Numbered from the stretch's first letter, positions 23,990 to 32,894 are shown. The stretch: DNA of 64,000 bases from Holophagales bacterium (GCA_016716705.1 JADJVF010000009.1:62001-126000), one strand, 5' to 3'. Notes: generated by a model not told the origin, from the sequence alone. Made by a program: numbers and translations.

Positions 23990-23995
23990 ATTCTA
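23990..23995 (-). promoter_or_regulatory. -10 element of the phosphodiesterase-like gene
   Basis: On the minus strand TAGAAT is followed by seven bases and the GTG start codon. Transcription would begin at or one base before the GTG, which predicts a leaderless mRNA. No -35 consensus is visible. Confidence 0.5.
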
Positions 23996-24053
23996 GGCCG
24001 GGACGGGGCGGTCCGGGGTGATATCGGTCACCCTTTTCCGAACCGCCCCGGGG

Positions 24054-26927
24054 TCAGAACGTCGCGGGCCCGAGGTAGAAGGTGGTCTGCCAGCCCCCGA
24101 GGCTCGATTTCATGTCCGTCGGCCGGGCGAAGTCGACGTTCCATGGAATTCCGAGGAAATACGCCGTGAATCCCGCGCCGTAGGCGGCACGCCCGTCCAC
24201 GAGCCGGCCCCCCTCGGCGAACGTGAAGTCCTCGTTCTGGAGGTAGGCAGCGCCGATATCGAAGAAGAGCCGGCCTCGAACTCCGCCGAAGTTGAGGCCG
24301 ATCCCCGTGATCAGGACGTCGATCAGGGGGAAGCGGAGCTCCGTGTTGAGGTAGAAGATCCTGTTCCCGATGATGGCCCGGTAGTCGTATCCGCGGAGGG
24401 TGTCGAGGCCGCCGAAGGAATAGACCGTCGGGACGGCTCCGGAGGACACGGCCCCGAAGCCGCGGAAGGCGAAGTTCGTCCGGCGCGAGATCGGGACGTA
24501 GACGCGCGCCTCGGCGGAGAGGTCCGACGAAAGCGTCCCGCCGTCCTGGAAATCGGGCAGGTAGCGGTAGTTGACCGACAGCGCCTGCCCGCCGTGCGGC
24601 CCGAACGACTTGAGCCTCGTCCCGTCGTAGCCGTAGCCGGCGCCGACCTGGAGCGTGTTGTCCTTGCGCGGGAGGTAGATCTGCCCCTGCGTGCCGTCGT
24701 CGTTCGTGATGAGGTAGGGCTCGTCGATCGAGCGGGAGAGGAACCCGAAGACGCCCTCCACCCGCGTGTACCGCGAGAACGGGAAGACGCCCAGGAGGCT
24801 GGCCCCCGTCTCCCGGGAAAACCGCTTGACGGAGACGTACTGCCCGTATTCGTTCACGCCCGTGAAGTAGGTCCGGTTGTCGTAGGCCTGGACTCCCCAC
24901 TGGAGCCGGTGCTTGAGGTTGAAGTAGATGGCGTTGATGTTCGAGTAGCCGGCGAGCGTGTCCCAGATGAAGACGACGCGCTTGTCGCCGAGGTAGTCGG
25001 AGAAGCCCAGGCGGACGGAGGAGAGGAACGTCCCGTCGGAGTTGACCCCGACGTAGCCGCCGACGTCGTCCACGAACAGCTTGAAGCGGCTCGGCTCGAT
25101 CTTCTCGGGGTCGATGGAAACCTCGATCGCGGGGACGAAGTCCGGCACGGCCCCTCTCACGATCGGGGCCGGCGCGAGGGCCTTCTCCTCGAGCCGCCGG
25201 AACGGCTTCTTGGCGTCGGCGACGTAGAGCTGGAAGCGGCCTTCCTGGTAGCCGGAGAACACGACCTTCTCCTGGCCGTCGGGGCCGACGTAGGCGGCCG
25301 GCCCGATGGCGGCGCCGATGACGTCGGTGTACTGGAAGAGCTCGCCCGTGCCCAGGTCCTGCCCGTAGATGTTGAAGATGCCGCCCCGGGACGAGGCGAA
25401 GTAGAGGCGCGTGCCGTCGGGCGAAAAGGCTGCGTCGTCGTCGTTCCCCTCGCCCCAGGTGATCTGCTCGATCTTCGACGGGTCGTCCAGGGGAAAGCGG
25501 ACGATCTTCTGGAGCCCGGCCACGACCTTCGTGTGGTAGAGGTACTTGCCGTCGGGAGAGAAGACGGGGGCCGTGTCGTAGCCCTCGTCCGACGTGAGGT
25601 TCCGCACCGCCTTCGAAGCGAGGTCGAGGAGGAAGATGTCGCGCGACGTCCCGGAGATGCCCGAGAAGACGACCGACGTGCCGTCGGGCGAGAACGCGGG
25701 AGACAGGGGCATGTCGGGCGCCACCGGAATCCTCTCGATGACGCCTCCGCCGCGGGCCGAGAAGATGAAGAGCTGGCGGCCGCGCTCCCGCCGGGCGAAG
25801 ACGGCGATCCGGTCGCCGTCGGGGGCGAAGGAGAGGTCTCGCCCGCTCTCGGGCCCCTGCGTCAGGAACTGGGCGGAGATGTACTCGTACTTCGTCGTCC
25901 GTCCCGGCGAGAGGTTCTTCCAGAGCTTGCGGGACTTCGTCGAGAGGAGGGCGATGTCGATGTCTTCCTTGTACGTCGTGAGCGTGGCGACGAAATCTCC
26001 CGACGGGGAGGGGGCGGCGCCGACTTCGTAGGAGGGCCGCTCCCAGGCGCCGACCCGGAACCTCTCGCCGTACTCGGACGCCTCCCCCTTCACGGCCAGG
26101 AGCGGCAGGTACTTCCTCCGGAGGTACCGCCGGAACTTCATGTTGAAGTCGTCGGGCTCGATCTCGAACGCCCTCTTGAGGCTCGCCGCGATGTCCTTCC
26201 CGAGGAAGGAGCGGAACTCGAAGACGAGCTCGCGGACGGCGTCCTTGCCCCACTCGGCCTCGACGAAGTCGAAGAAGGCGTGGCCGAAGCGGTAGGCGGC
26301 GTAGCCGTTGATGTTGACGCGCGTGATCGGGGGAATCTGGTCGGAGTTCACCGCGTCGCGGATGAACATCCGGTCCTTCTCGTCCTCGTCCTTCGCGAAG
26401 TAGGAGGCCATTCCCTCCATGAACCACGTCGGGATGTTCGACGTGTACGCGCGGGAGAGCCGCCCGCCGAAGAGGATCTCGTACTGGAAGATGTGGGTCA
26501 GCTCGTGCGAGATGAGGTTCTGGAGCTTCTCGTCGGGGAGGTCGATCGGCAGGACCATCCGGTTGCGCGCCGGCTCGGCGAACGCTCCGACCCCCTCGGG
26601 GATGAAGTTCAGGATGATGTTGTTCTGCTCGAACTCCGCGTGCGAGACGTAGAAGAGAAGGGGAATCGGCTTCGGGACCTGGTAGTTGAGGCGCCGCGAC
26701 AGGTCGTCGTAGGCCGACTCGGCCATCGAGGCGACCTTCTGCAGGGCGGCCTCGCCCCGGCCGTAGTGGTAGATCCGGAAGTGGGTCGACGAGTAGATCT
26801 TCCAGTCGAACTTGTCGTAGACGACCTTGTTCTGTCCCTGGGCCTTCAGCGGCGCCGGGGCCAGGAGCAGGGCCGCGAGCGCCACGGGGAGGGCGAGCCG
26901 GAGGGTTCGCCGCCTAGTTGAACACAT
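24054..26927 (-). CDS. Peptidase MA / beta-propeller / Omp85-barrel fusion protein
   Basis: This 957-residue protein has an N-terminal signal peptide (ALPVALAALLLAPAPLKAQ). At about residues 35-270 is a gluzincin-type peptidase domain with HELTHIFQ and the downstream FMEGMASYFA glutamate motif. Residues 290-600 hold TolB/WD40-like propeller repeats (SFAPDGDRIAVF, AFSPDGTSVVFSG, VFSPDGKYLYHT, AFSPDGTRLYFAS). The C-terminal 330 residues form an Omp85/surface-antigen beta barrel with FGGLDTLRGYDYR and a terminal Phe. It should be an outer-membrane-anchored periplasmic or surface protease; the substrate is unknown. Its ATG overlaps the preceding gene by 14 bp, so it is the last gene of a three-gene envelope operon. 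Confidence 0.85.
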   Translation of the reverse strand: MCSTRRRTLRLALPVALAALLLAPAPLKAQGQNKVVYDKFDWKIYSSTHFRIYHYGRGEAALQKVASMAESAYDDLSRRLNYQVPKPIPLLFYVSHAEFEQNNIILNFIPEGVGAFAEPARNRMVLPIDLPDEKLQNLISHELTHIFQYEILFGGRLSRAYTSNIPTWFMEGMASYFAKDEDEKDRMFIRDAVNSDQIPPITRVNINGYAAYRFGHAFFDFVEAEWGKDAVRELVFEFRSFLGKDIAASLKRAFEIEPDDFNMKFRRYLRRKYLPLLAVKGEASEYGERFRVGAWERPSYEVGAAPSPSGDFVATLTTYKEDIDIALLSTKSRKLWKNLSPGRTTKYEYISAQFLTQGPESGRDLSFAPDGDRIAVFARRERGRQLFIFSARGGGVIERIPVAPDMPLSPAFSPDGTSVVFSGISGTSRDIFLLDLASKAVRNLTSDEGYDTAPVFSPDGKYLYHTKVVAGLQKIVRFPLDDPSKIEQITWGEGNDDDAAFSPDGTRLYFASSRGGIFNIYGQDLGTGELFQYTDVIGAAIGPAAYVGPDGQEKVVFSGYQEGRFQLYVADAKKPFRRLEEKALAPAPIVRGAVPDFVPAIEVSIDPEKIEPSRFKLFVDDVGGYVGVNSDGTFLSSVRLGFSDYLGDKRVVFIWDTLAGYSNINAIYFNLKHRLQWGVQAYDNRTYFTGVNEYGQYVSVKRFSRETGASLLGVFPFSRYTRVEGVFGFLSRSIDEPYLITNDDGTQGQIYLPRKDNTLQVGAGYGYDGTRLKSFGPHGGQALSVNYRYLPDFQDGGTLSSDLSAEARVYVPISRRTNFAFRGFGAVSSGAVPTVYSFGGLDTLRGYDYRAIIGNRIFYLNTELRFPLIDVLITGIGLNFGGVRGRLFFDIGAAYLQNEDFTFAEGGRLVDGRAAYGAGFTAYFLGIPWNVDFARPTDMKSSLGGWQTTFYLGPATF

Positions 26928-27618
26928 AGCGGTTGGCCTCCCTTTCCCGCACGATGAACAGGCCGAGCAGCCGGTTCTCCAGAGAGAACAGGTTTTCGAA
27001 GAGCCCCACCATCTCGTCGGCAGCCCGCCGGGATTTCTCCTTCTGGTCCTTGAACGTCTCCTGGAAGAGCTTCGCGCCGGTCCGGCCGTCGAAGGCGAGA
27101 ATCGTCACCTCGAACGAGAAGCCGGTCGCCTCGATGAAGACCTGCCGGTAGTAGGTCCGGCCGTCGAGCCGGCTCGTGTACTCCTCCGTCTTGTAGCCCG
27201 ACTTGTCCTCGACCTGGAAGTCGACGATCCCGGAGAGGAGGATGTCGGCGCCCACGCGGGAGCCGAGCTCCCGCCAGAACTCCGACGCCTCTCCCAGGGC
27301 CTTCAGCTCGGTGGAAGGGAGCTTCACGTCGGAGGGCATCGTGACGACGTTCATCTTCGTCCGCCGTCCGACCTGCTTTCCGAGATAGCGGCGGAACTCC
27401 ATGTCGAGATCGAGGTCCTTGACCCGGATCGACTCCTTGCGCTCGGAGAGCTTCGAGGCGACGAGGAACGGCGCCAGCGAGATCCGCTCGCGTCCCGACA
27501 CGGCGAGCTTCGGGCGGAGGGGGAGCTTCAGCTTCACCTCGGTGGAGCCGGCCTGGAGCGGGCCGGCGGGAGCCGAGAGGAGGACGAGGGCGGCGAGGAA
27601 AACGGCGGGTCGTCTCAC
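26914..27618 (-). CDS. Secreted protein of unknown function, CsgG/TolB-N-like
   Basis: A 234-residue protein with a signal peptide (VFLAALVLLSAPAGPLQAG) and no lipobox. The middle has the flavour of CsgG/TolB N-terminal periplasmic domains: a hexapeptide-rich start, then LGSRVGADILLSGIVDFQVE, followed by a Tyr-rich strand pair and a terminal helix. That likeness is weak. The GTG overlaps the stop of the TPR lipoprotein gene (GTGA), and its end overlaps the protease-Omp85 gene. The three proteins probably act together in the envelope. Function unknown. Confidence 0.6.
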   Translation of the reverse strand: MRRPAVFLAALVLLSAPAGPLQAGSTEVKLKLPLRPKLAVSGRERISLAPFLVASKLSERKESIRVKDLDLDMEFRRYLGKQVGRRTKMNVVTMPSDVKLPSTELKALGEASEFWRELGSRVGADILLSGIVDFQVEDKSGYKTEEYTSRLDGRTYYRQVFIEATGFSFEVTILAFDGRTGAKLFQETFKDQKEKSRRAADEMVGLFENLFSLENRLLGLFIVREREANRYVFN

Positions 27619-28013
27619 TTCGGTGTCGTCGTGGGGCCGGACGCCCGCTGCAGAGAGGTGTAGTACTCGGCGAAGCGGGCGTAGTTGCGCTTGATCTTGG
27701 CGTCGTCGGGCCGGAGCTCGAGAGCACGCTTGTAGGCGGCGAGCGCCCGGGCCGTCTCGCCGACCGCCTCGGAAGCGACCGCGAGGTTGTTCAGGATCTC
27801 GGGGTCGTCGGGCGCCAGCTTCACGGCCCGGTCGAAGCGGAAGAGGGCTTCCCTCCAGAAGCCACGCTGCGCCATCTTCGCGCCGTAAGCCTTCTGGTCG
27901 GCGGCGTTGGCGGCGGCCTCCGGGGTCGAGGCGCAGCCGGAAAAGGACACGACGAGCGAGAGGACGAGGCCCGTGGCGAGAACGCGGCGACGGTGTCTCA
28001 CGAAGACCGGCAT
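27615..28013 (-). CDS. TPR-repeat lipoprotein
   Basis: A 132-residue protein with a lipoprotein signal (LATGLVLSLVVSFSGC, lipobox FSGC). Two to three tetratricopeptide units follow (AQRGFWREALFRFDRAVKLA, NNLAVASEAVGETARALAAY). It should be a periplasmic, membrane-anchored protein-protein adaptor and opens the envelope operon. The ATG at 28013 overlaps a perfect TATAAT on the same strand, so the real start may be the in-frame GTG at 28001, four codons on. Confidence 0.8.
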   Translation of the reverse strand: MPVFVRHRRRVLATGLVLSLVVSFSGCASTPEAAANAADQKAYGAKMAQRGFWREALFRFDRAVKLAPDDPEILNNLAVASEAVGETARALAAYKRALELRPDDAKIKRNYARFAEYYTSLQRASGPTTTPK

Positions 28014-28019
28014 TATAGT
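28012..28019. promoter_or_regulatory. Overlapping divergent -10 elements
   Basis: The octamer ATTATAGT gives TATAGT on the plus strand (28014-28019, toward dprA, ATG at 28037) and TATAAT on the minus strand (28017-28012, toward the TPR lipoprotein). The two promoters cannot be bound by polymerase at the same time. No consensus -35 was seen on either side. Confidence 0.5.
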
Positions 28020-28036
28020 CAGCGCCCTTACGCAAG

Positions 28037-29167
28037 ATGCGGTCCCAGCGGATGCCTTCCGATATCGTCCTCTCGTGGGGCCTGGCCGTGCGCGGCGCGC
28101 GGGCCCGCGTCCTCACGCGGCTGCTCCTGGGCGCGGGCTCGGTCGAGAACGCGCTCCGGTGTCCTCCCGCGGAGGCGGCCGGCCTCGCCGGCGCCGGCCT
28201 TCCCGAGGTGCTCCCGCTCTTCGATCCCGCGCCGGTCCCGGGCCTGGACGAGGCCCGTCGGCGGCTCGAGAGGTCGGAGGCGCGCGTCGTCGCGATCTGC
28301 GACGCGGAGTACCCGGCCCTCCTGCGGGAGTCGCCCGATCCACCGCCCGTCCTATTCGTTCGCGGCCGGCCGCTCGGGGATGCACCGGTCGTCGCCCTCG
28401 TCGGATCCCGGCGCGCGACCCGCGCCGGCCTCGAGGCGGCCCGGCTCGTCGCCGCGGGCCTGGCGCGGGCCGGGGTCACCGTCGTCTCGGGCTTCGCCCA
28501 CGGCATCGACGCGGCGGCCCACGCCGCGGCCCTCGAGGAAGGGGGCGAGACCTGGGGCGTCCTCGGATGCGGGGTCGACGTCTCCTACCCGGCCGCCCAC
28601 GAACGTCTCCGGGCGCGGATGCTCGCGGGCGGGGCGCTCCTCTCCGAGCTGCCGCCGGGGACGACACCCGAGGCGTGGCACTTTCCCGTCCGCAACCGGA
28701 TCATCGCCGGCTGCGCCCGCGTCGTCGTCGTCGTCGAGGCCGCGCTCAGGAGCGGCTCTCTCATCACGGCGCGCTGTGCCGCGGAGGCGGGACGCGACGT
28801 CGCGGCCGTTCCCGGCCCCGTGATCGGCGAGCAGGCCTCCGGGTCGAACGCCCTCCTGAAGGACGGGGCGATCCTCGTCCGCGACGCGGCCGACGTCCTC
28901 CGGGAGCTTCCGGACGAGGACCTCTGCCGTCTTCGGCAGGGCGGGCTGCCGGACCAGGGGACGGCTCCGCGTCCTCCCGAAGACCCCGACGCGGCCCGCG
29001 TGCTGCTCGCCCTCGACGCAGCCGAGCCGCGGGACGCCGACGCGCTGACGGCCGCGACCGGACTCTCCGCGTCCCGCCTGTCGGCCGCCCTCGTCCTCCT
29101 CGAGCTGGAGGGGCTCGCCGAGGCCCTTCCGGGCGCCCTTTTCGCCAGGAGGAGGGCCCGGACTTGA
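28037..29167 (+). CDS. dprA: DNA-processing protein DprA (Smf)
   Basis: DprA (376 aa) binds incoming single-stranded DNA and loads RecA during natural transformation. An N-terminal helical region (about 1-70) precedes the Rossmann-like core. The core carries ALVGSRRATRAGLEAARLVA, VVSGFAHGIDAAAHAAALE, TWGVLGCGVDVSYPAAH, SELPPGTTPEAWHFPVRNRI and AVPGPVIGEQASGSNALLKDG. A C-terminal winged-helix-like domain (ALTAATGLSASRLSAALVLL) completes it. An in-frame ATG five codons later is an alternative start. It precedes topA by 25 bp, the same order as smf-topA in Bacillus. Confidence 0.96.
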   Translation: MRSQRMPSDIVLSWGLAVRGARARVLTRLLLGAGSVENALRCPPAEAAGLAGAGLPEVLPLFDPAPVPGLDEARRRLERSEARVVAICDAEYPALLRESPDPPPVLFVRGRPLGDAPVVALVGSRRATRAGLEAARLVAAGLARAGVTVVSGFAHGIDAAAHAAALEEGGETWGVLGCGVDVSYPAAHERLRARMLAGGALLSELPPGTTPEAWHFPVRNRIIAGCARVVVVVEAALRSGSLITARCAAEAGRDVAAVPGPVIGEQASGSNALLKDGAILVRDAADVLRELPDEDLCRLRQGGLPDQGTAPRPPEDPDAARVLLALDAAEPRDADALTAATGLSASRLSAALVLLELEGLAEALPGALFARRRART

Positions 29168-29192
29168 CAACCGTGGCATCGTAACCGGCCCC

Positions 29193-31832
29193 ATGTCGAA
29201 GTCTCTCGTCATCGTCGAGTCCCCCGCGAAAGCGGCCACCCTCGGGAAGTTCCTCGGGAAGGACTTCTCCGTCCTCGCCTGCTACGGACACGTCCGGGAC
29301 CTCCCCCGAAAGGGAATCTCGGTCGACCGGGAAGCCGGCTACGAGCCGACGTACGAGGTCCTTCCCGGCAAGCAGAAGACGATCGCCGACCTGAAGAGGC
29401 ACGCGAAAGCCGCCGACGACATCTACCTCGCGGGCGACCCCGACCGAGAGGGAGAGGCGATCTGCTGGCACCTCGAGGAGCTCCTCCGGCCCTCGGCGCC
29501 CTCGGCGCGCTTCCACCGGGCCGAGTTCCACGAGATCACGAAGAGCGCCATCCAGAAGGCGATCGCGAGCCCGGGCGAGATCGACACGAACCGGGTCGCC
29601 GCCCAGCAGGCGCGCCGGATCATCGACCGGCTCGTCGGCTACGAGGTCTCCGACCTCCTCTGGAAGAAGGTCTGGCGAGGCCTCTCGGCGGGGCGCGTCC
29701 AGACGGTGGCGCTCCGGATCATCGTGGAGCGCGAAGCGGACAGGGAGCGCTTCCGCCCCGTGCCGTACTTCTCCGTCCCGCTCCAGCTCGCGAAGGGGGA
29801 CGCCCTCTTTCCGGCCCGGACCGTCTCCTGGCGCGGCGAGAAGCTGAAGTTCGACGGCACCGACCCGCGCCTGGCGACCCACGCGGCGGCCGACGAGGTC
29901 CTAGAGCACCTTCGGGGCTCCGTGCTCCGGGTCGCCTCCGTGGAGGCGCGCGAGAAGCGGACGAACCCGGTTCCGCCCTTCACGACCTCCAAGCTCCAGC
30001 AGGGGGCGGCGCGGTCGCTCGGCTTCACCGTCCGCCGGACGATGCAGGTGGCCCAGCGGCTCTACGAAGGGAAGACGATCTCGGGGCGCGGCTCCGTCGG
30101 CCTCATCACCTACATGCGTACCGACTCGACGCGCGTCTCCGAGGAGGCCCTCGGGGCGGTAAGGGGCTACATCGGCTCCACTTTCGGGGTCGAGGCCCTC
30201 CCTGCCGAGCCGCGGCGCTTCAAGCAGAAGAAGGACGCCCAGGACGCCCACGAGGCGATCCGCCCGACGATGATGGACCTGCCCCCCGAGGCGGTCGCGG
30301 GCGACGTCTCGGCCGACGAGATGAAGCTCTACCGGCTGATCTGGAACCGCTTCGTCGCGTCGCAGATGACGCCGTCCGTTTCCGACGTGACGACCGTCGA
30401 GATCGAGGCCGTGAGGGACGGCCGTGCCGACACGGCCGGCGTCCGCGCCAGCGGCTCCGTCCTGAAGGACGCGGGCTGGCTCCGCGTCTACGGCCAGGTC
30501 TCCGAGACGGAGGAGGCCGAAGGGGAGGGTAACGGAAACGGCGACGCCGAGGAGGGGAAGGTCCGCCTCCCGCAGCTCGCGGAAGGGAACGTCCTCCGGC
30601 TCGTCGAAGCGGCCGTCGAGGATCACGAGACGCAGCCCCCGCCGCGGTTCAACGAAGCCTCGCTCGTGAAGTTCCTCGAGGAGAACGGCATCGGCCGCCC
30701 CTCGACCTACGCCGAGATCATCCGGAAGATCGAAGACCGCGAATACGTTCGCAAGAAGGATCGCCGCTTCCTTCCCACGCTCCTCGGGCGCCTCGTCGTC
30801 GACCTGATGAAGGAGGGCTTCGACGACTTCTTCCAGACCGAGTACACGGCCCGGATGGAGGAGGAGCTCGACGAGGTCGAGGAGGGAAAGCTCGACTGGC
30901 GCAAGGCGGTCGCGGAGTTCGACGACCGCTTCCGGAAGGACCGCGACCAGGCGCTGAAGAAGATGGTCTCCGTGAAAGCGGGGCTCCCGTTCGCGGAGGT
31001 GAAGAAGCACCTGCCCGACGTCCCGCTCCCGGAGGGTCTGGGGGACAGGTGCCTCAAGAGCGGCGACGAGCTGCGCCTGAGGATGGGAAAGAACGGCCTC
31101 TTCGTGGCCTGCGCCGGCTACCCCGACTGCGATTTCACCGTCGACATGCCCGAGCCCGAGGAGGACGCGGTCGACGCCACGGAGCTGGAAGGGCAGACGT
31201 GCGAGGAGTGCGGCAGCCCGATGAAGCTCCGGACGGGGCGCGACGGCTCGTCGTTCCTCGGCTGCACGGCCTACCCGAACTGCCGCAGCACGGTCGCCGT
31301 GAAGGTCGCGAACGGAAAAGCCGAGGCGCGTCCCGACCGCCCGACGGGAGAAAAGTGCCCCGCGTGCGGGCACGACCTTGCCACCAAGCACGGCCGCTAC
31401 GGCGACTACGTCGGTTGCACGAACTACCCGGCCTGCCGCTACCGGCCGGCGAAACCGGTCACCTCGACGACCGTCGCCTGCCCGGAGTGCCGGACGGGCG
31501 AGATCCTCGTCCGCAAGGGGCGCTTCGGGCCGTTCTACGGCTGCTCGAACTACCCCGCGTGCCCGAAGAACTTCCGCGCGCGCCCGGTGCCGAAGGCGTG
31601 CCCCTCGTGCGCGGCCCCCTACCTCCTCGTGAGAGACCGGAAGGCGGGGGCTTTCTACGTCTGCGAGAAGGAGGGGTGCGACTTCGACGCGCCGGCCGCG
31701 GACCTCGAGGCCTACGCCTTCGTCACGAAGATCCCGGACGTCGCCGTCGTCGCGGCTGCGGCCGTCGCGGCCGTCGAGGCGGGAGCCGGGAAGACGAAGA
31801 AGCCCGCCGCGAAACGGGCCCGGAAGAGCTGA
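29193..31832 (+). CDS. topA: DNA topoisomerase I
   Basis: TopA (879 aa) relaxes negative supercoils by a type IA mechanism. The TOPRIM domain starts at once (MSKSLVIVESPAKAATLGKF) and has the acidic triad in GDPDREGEAICWHL. The active-site tyrosine lies in GLITYMRTDSTRVS. The C-terminus holds zinc-ribbon repeats with Cys clusters in CEECGSP, CPACGHD, CPECRTG and CPSCAAP, each followed by a GC..YP.C-type half, plus one degenerate copy before them. The final Ala/Lys-rich tail is basic. It follows dprA, as in Firmicutes. Confidence 0.97.
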   Translation: MSKSLVIVESPAKAATLGKFLGKDFSVLACYGHVRDLPRKGISVDREAGYEPTYEVLPGKQKTIADLKRHAKAADDIYLAGDPDREGEAICWHLEELLRPSAPSARFHRAEFHEITKSAIQKAIASPGEIDTNRVAAQQARRIIDRLVGYEVSDLLWKKVWRGLSAGRVQTVALRIIVEREADRERFRPVPYFSVPLQLAKGDALFPARTVSWRGEKLKFDGTDPRLATHAAADEVLEHLRGSVLRVASVEAREKRTNPVPPFTTSKLQQGAARSLGFTVRRTMQVAQRLYEGKTISGRGSVGLITYMRTDSTRVSEEALGAVRGYIGSTFGVEALPAEPRRFKQKKDAQDAHEAIRPTMMDLPPEAVAGDVSADEMKLYRLIWNRFVASQMTPSVSDVTTVEIEAVRDGRADTAGVRASGSVLKDAGWLRVYGQVSETEEAEGEGNGNGDAEEGKVRLPQLAEGNVLRLVEAAVEDHETQPPPRFNEASLVKFLEENGIGRPSTYAEIIRKIEDREYVRKKDRRFLPTLLGRLVVDLMKEGFDDFFQTEYTARMEEELDEVEEGKLDWRKAVAEFDDRFRKDRDQALKKMVSVKAGLPFAEVKKHLPDVPLPEGLGDRCLKSGDELRLRMGKNGLFVACAGYPDCDFTVDMPEPEEDAVDATELEGQTCEECGSPMKLRTGRDGSSFLGCTAYPNCRSTVAVKVANGKAEARPDRPTGEKCPACGHDLATKHGRYGDYVGCTNYPACRYRPAKPVTSTTVACPECRTGEILVRKGRFGPFYGCSNYPACPKNFRARPVPKACPSCAAPYLLVRDRKAGAFYVCEKEGCDFDAPAADLEAYAFVTKIPDVAVVAAAAVAAVEAGAGKTKKPAAKRARKS

Positions 31833-31834
31833 CC

Positions 31835-31862
31835 CCGCGGGGCGCCGGCCGGCGCCCCGCGG
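31835..31862. terminator. 28-bp perfect palindrome between topA and a leftward gene
   Basis: CCGCGGGGCGCCGG is followed directly by its reverse complement, giving a 14-bp-arm palindrome two bases after the topA stop. There is no T tract. Its symmetry and place between convergent genes suggest a bidirectional terminator. Confidence 0.6.
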
Positions 31863-31875
31863 TTCCCCACCGCTG

Positions 31876-32796
31876 TCAGTGCCGTCCCTGGCCGCACTCC
31901 ACGCGGATCGACTGCGCGGCGTCGTTTCCGACGGGCGTGTTCTTCAGCTCGTTGTTGTCGCCGGCGAAGGTCGTGGAGCGGCCCTGGAAGTTCGGCTGGC
32001 TGTAGAGGGTCGCCCGGCAGCCGTCCGGGACCTGGATCGAGCTGGCTGCGTTCGGGCCGATCCGGGTGCGCGAGAGGTCCGGGACGTCGGAACGGAACGT
32101 CTCCGACGCGCCGCGAAGGCGACTGTCGCGGAAGAGCGTCACGCCGTCGGCCCGCGGAGCCGTGACCGGGGGATACTCGGCCGGGGGCCGGCGGCGCGGC
32201 TTCCGCCCGCAGTCGACGCGCAGCGAGGAGGCAGCATCGACTCCCACCTCCGTGTTCTTCAGCTTGTTGTTGTTCCCGCGGAACGTCGTCGAGCGGCCCC
32301 GGTAGCCCGGCTCGGAGAAGAGCGTCGCCACGCAGCCGTCCGGGACCTCGATCGAGCTGGCCCTCCGGGCCCCGAAGCGGGTGCGCTCGAGGTCGGGGAC
32401 GTCCTCGTCGAACATCTGGGACGGACCCGAGAGGTTCGAGTCGCGGTAGAGCGTGACACCGATCTCGCACTCGACGCGGACCGAGCCGACGGAGTCCCGT
32501 CCGAGGCGCGTGTTCCCCAGGTCGTTGTCGCGCTCGGTCAGCTCGAGGCTCGCCCCGCGATACCCCGAGCGCTCGAAGATGACCACGCGGCAGCCGCGGC
32601 TCACGTCGACGGAATTCGTCCGGCGGGCCCCGAACGGAGTGTCGTTCAGGTCGAAGACGTCGCGGTCGACGACGATCCTCTCGCCCGTGAGCCGGAGGCC
32701 CTCGTAGAGGATCGCTCCGGCGGGCTGGGCGGAGACGGCGCCGGCCGACAGGAGCACGGCGGCGAGAAGAGCGGGGCAGAGGGTCCGGCGTGTCAT
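31876..32796 (-). CDS. Secreted triple beta-gamma-crystallin protein
   Basis: A 306-residue protein with a signal peptide (LCPALLAAVLLSAGAVSAQ) and three copies of a roughly 85-residue beta-gamma-crystallin domain. The Greek-key motifs recur in parallel: LYEGLRLTGERI / LYRDSNLSGPSQ / LFRDSRLRGASE open each copy. FERSGYRGASLEL / FSEPGYRGRSTTF / YSQPNFQGRSTTF open the second halves. Each copy has cysteines near the middle and end. Such domains often bind calcium and are very stable. Its role is unknown; it may be a surface or spore-like coat protein. The start was set at the ATG before the signal peptide, after AAAGGAAG. Confidence 0.85.
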   Translation of the reverse strand: MTRRTLCPALLAAVLLSAGAVSAQPAGAILYEGLRLTGERIVVDRDVFDLNDTPFGARRTNSVDVSRGCRVVIFERSGYRGASLELTERDNDLGNTRLGRDSVGSVRVECEIGVTLYRDSNLSGPSQMFDEDVPDLERTRFGARRASSIEVPDGCVATLFSEPGYRGRSTTFRGNNNKLKNTEVGVDAASSLRVDCGRKPRRRPPAEYPPVTAPRADGVTLFRDSRLRGASETFRSDVPDLSRTRIGPNAASSIQVPDGCRATLYSQPNFQGRSTTFAGDNNELKNTPVGNDAAQSIRVECGQGRH

Positions 32797-32826
32797 CGGG
32801 ACTTCCTTTCTCGCGGGGCTGCGACG

Positions 32827-32856
32827 AGGGTAGCGTTCCCGGTGTCCGACATTCAA
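32827..32856 (-). promoter_or_regulatory. Promoter of the beta-gamma-crystallin gene
   Basis: On the minus strand TTGAAT (32856-32851), an 18-bp spacer and TACCCT (32832-32827) lie about 30-60 bases before the ATG. The match is moderate. Confidence 0.4.
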
Positions 32857-32894
32857 GCCCGGTGCCGCGGCGGCCGTCCCCTCCGGAGACCGGG

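Noticed and set aside
24014..24040. GGGTGA-TATCGG-TCACCC with TTTT as a rightward terminator
   Set aside because: The T tract is on the plus strand but both flanking genes run leftward, so it would terminate nothing known. The stem is only 6 bp.
29164..29169. TTGACA before topA as a promoter
   Set aside because: The hexamer is perfect but overlaps the dprA stop and no -10-like sequence lies 16-18 bp later.
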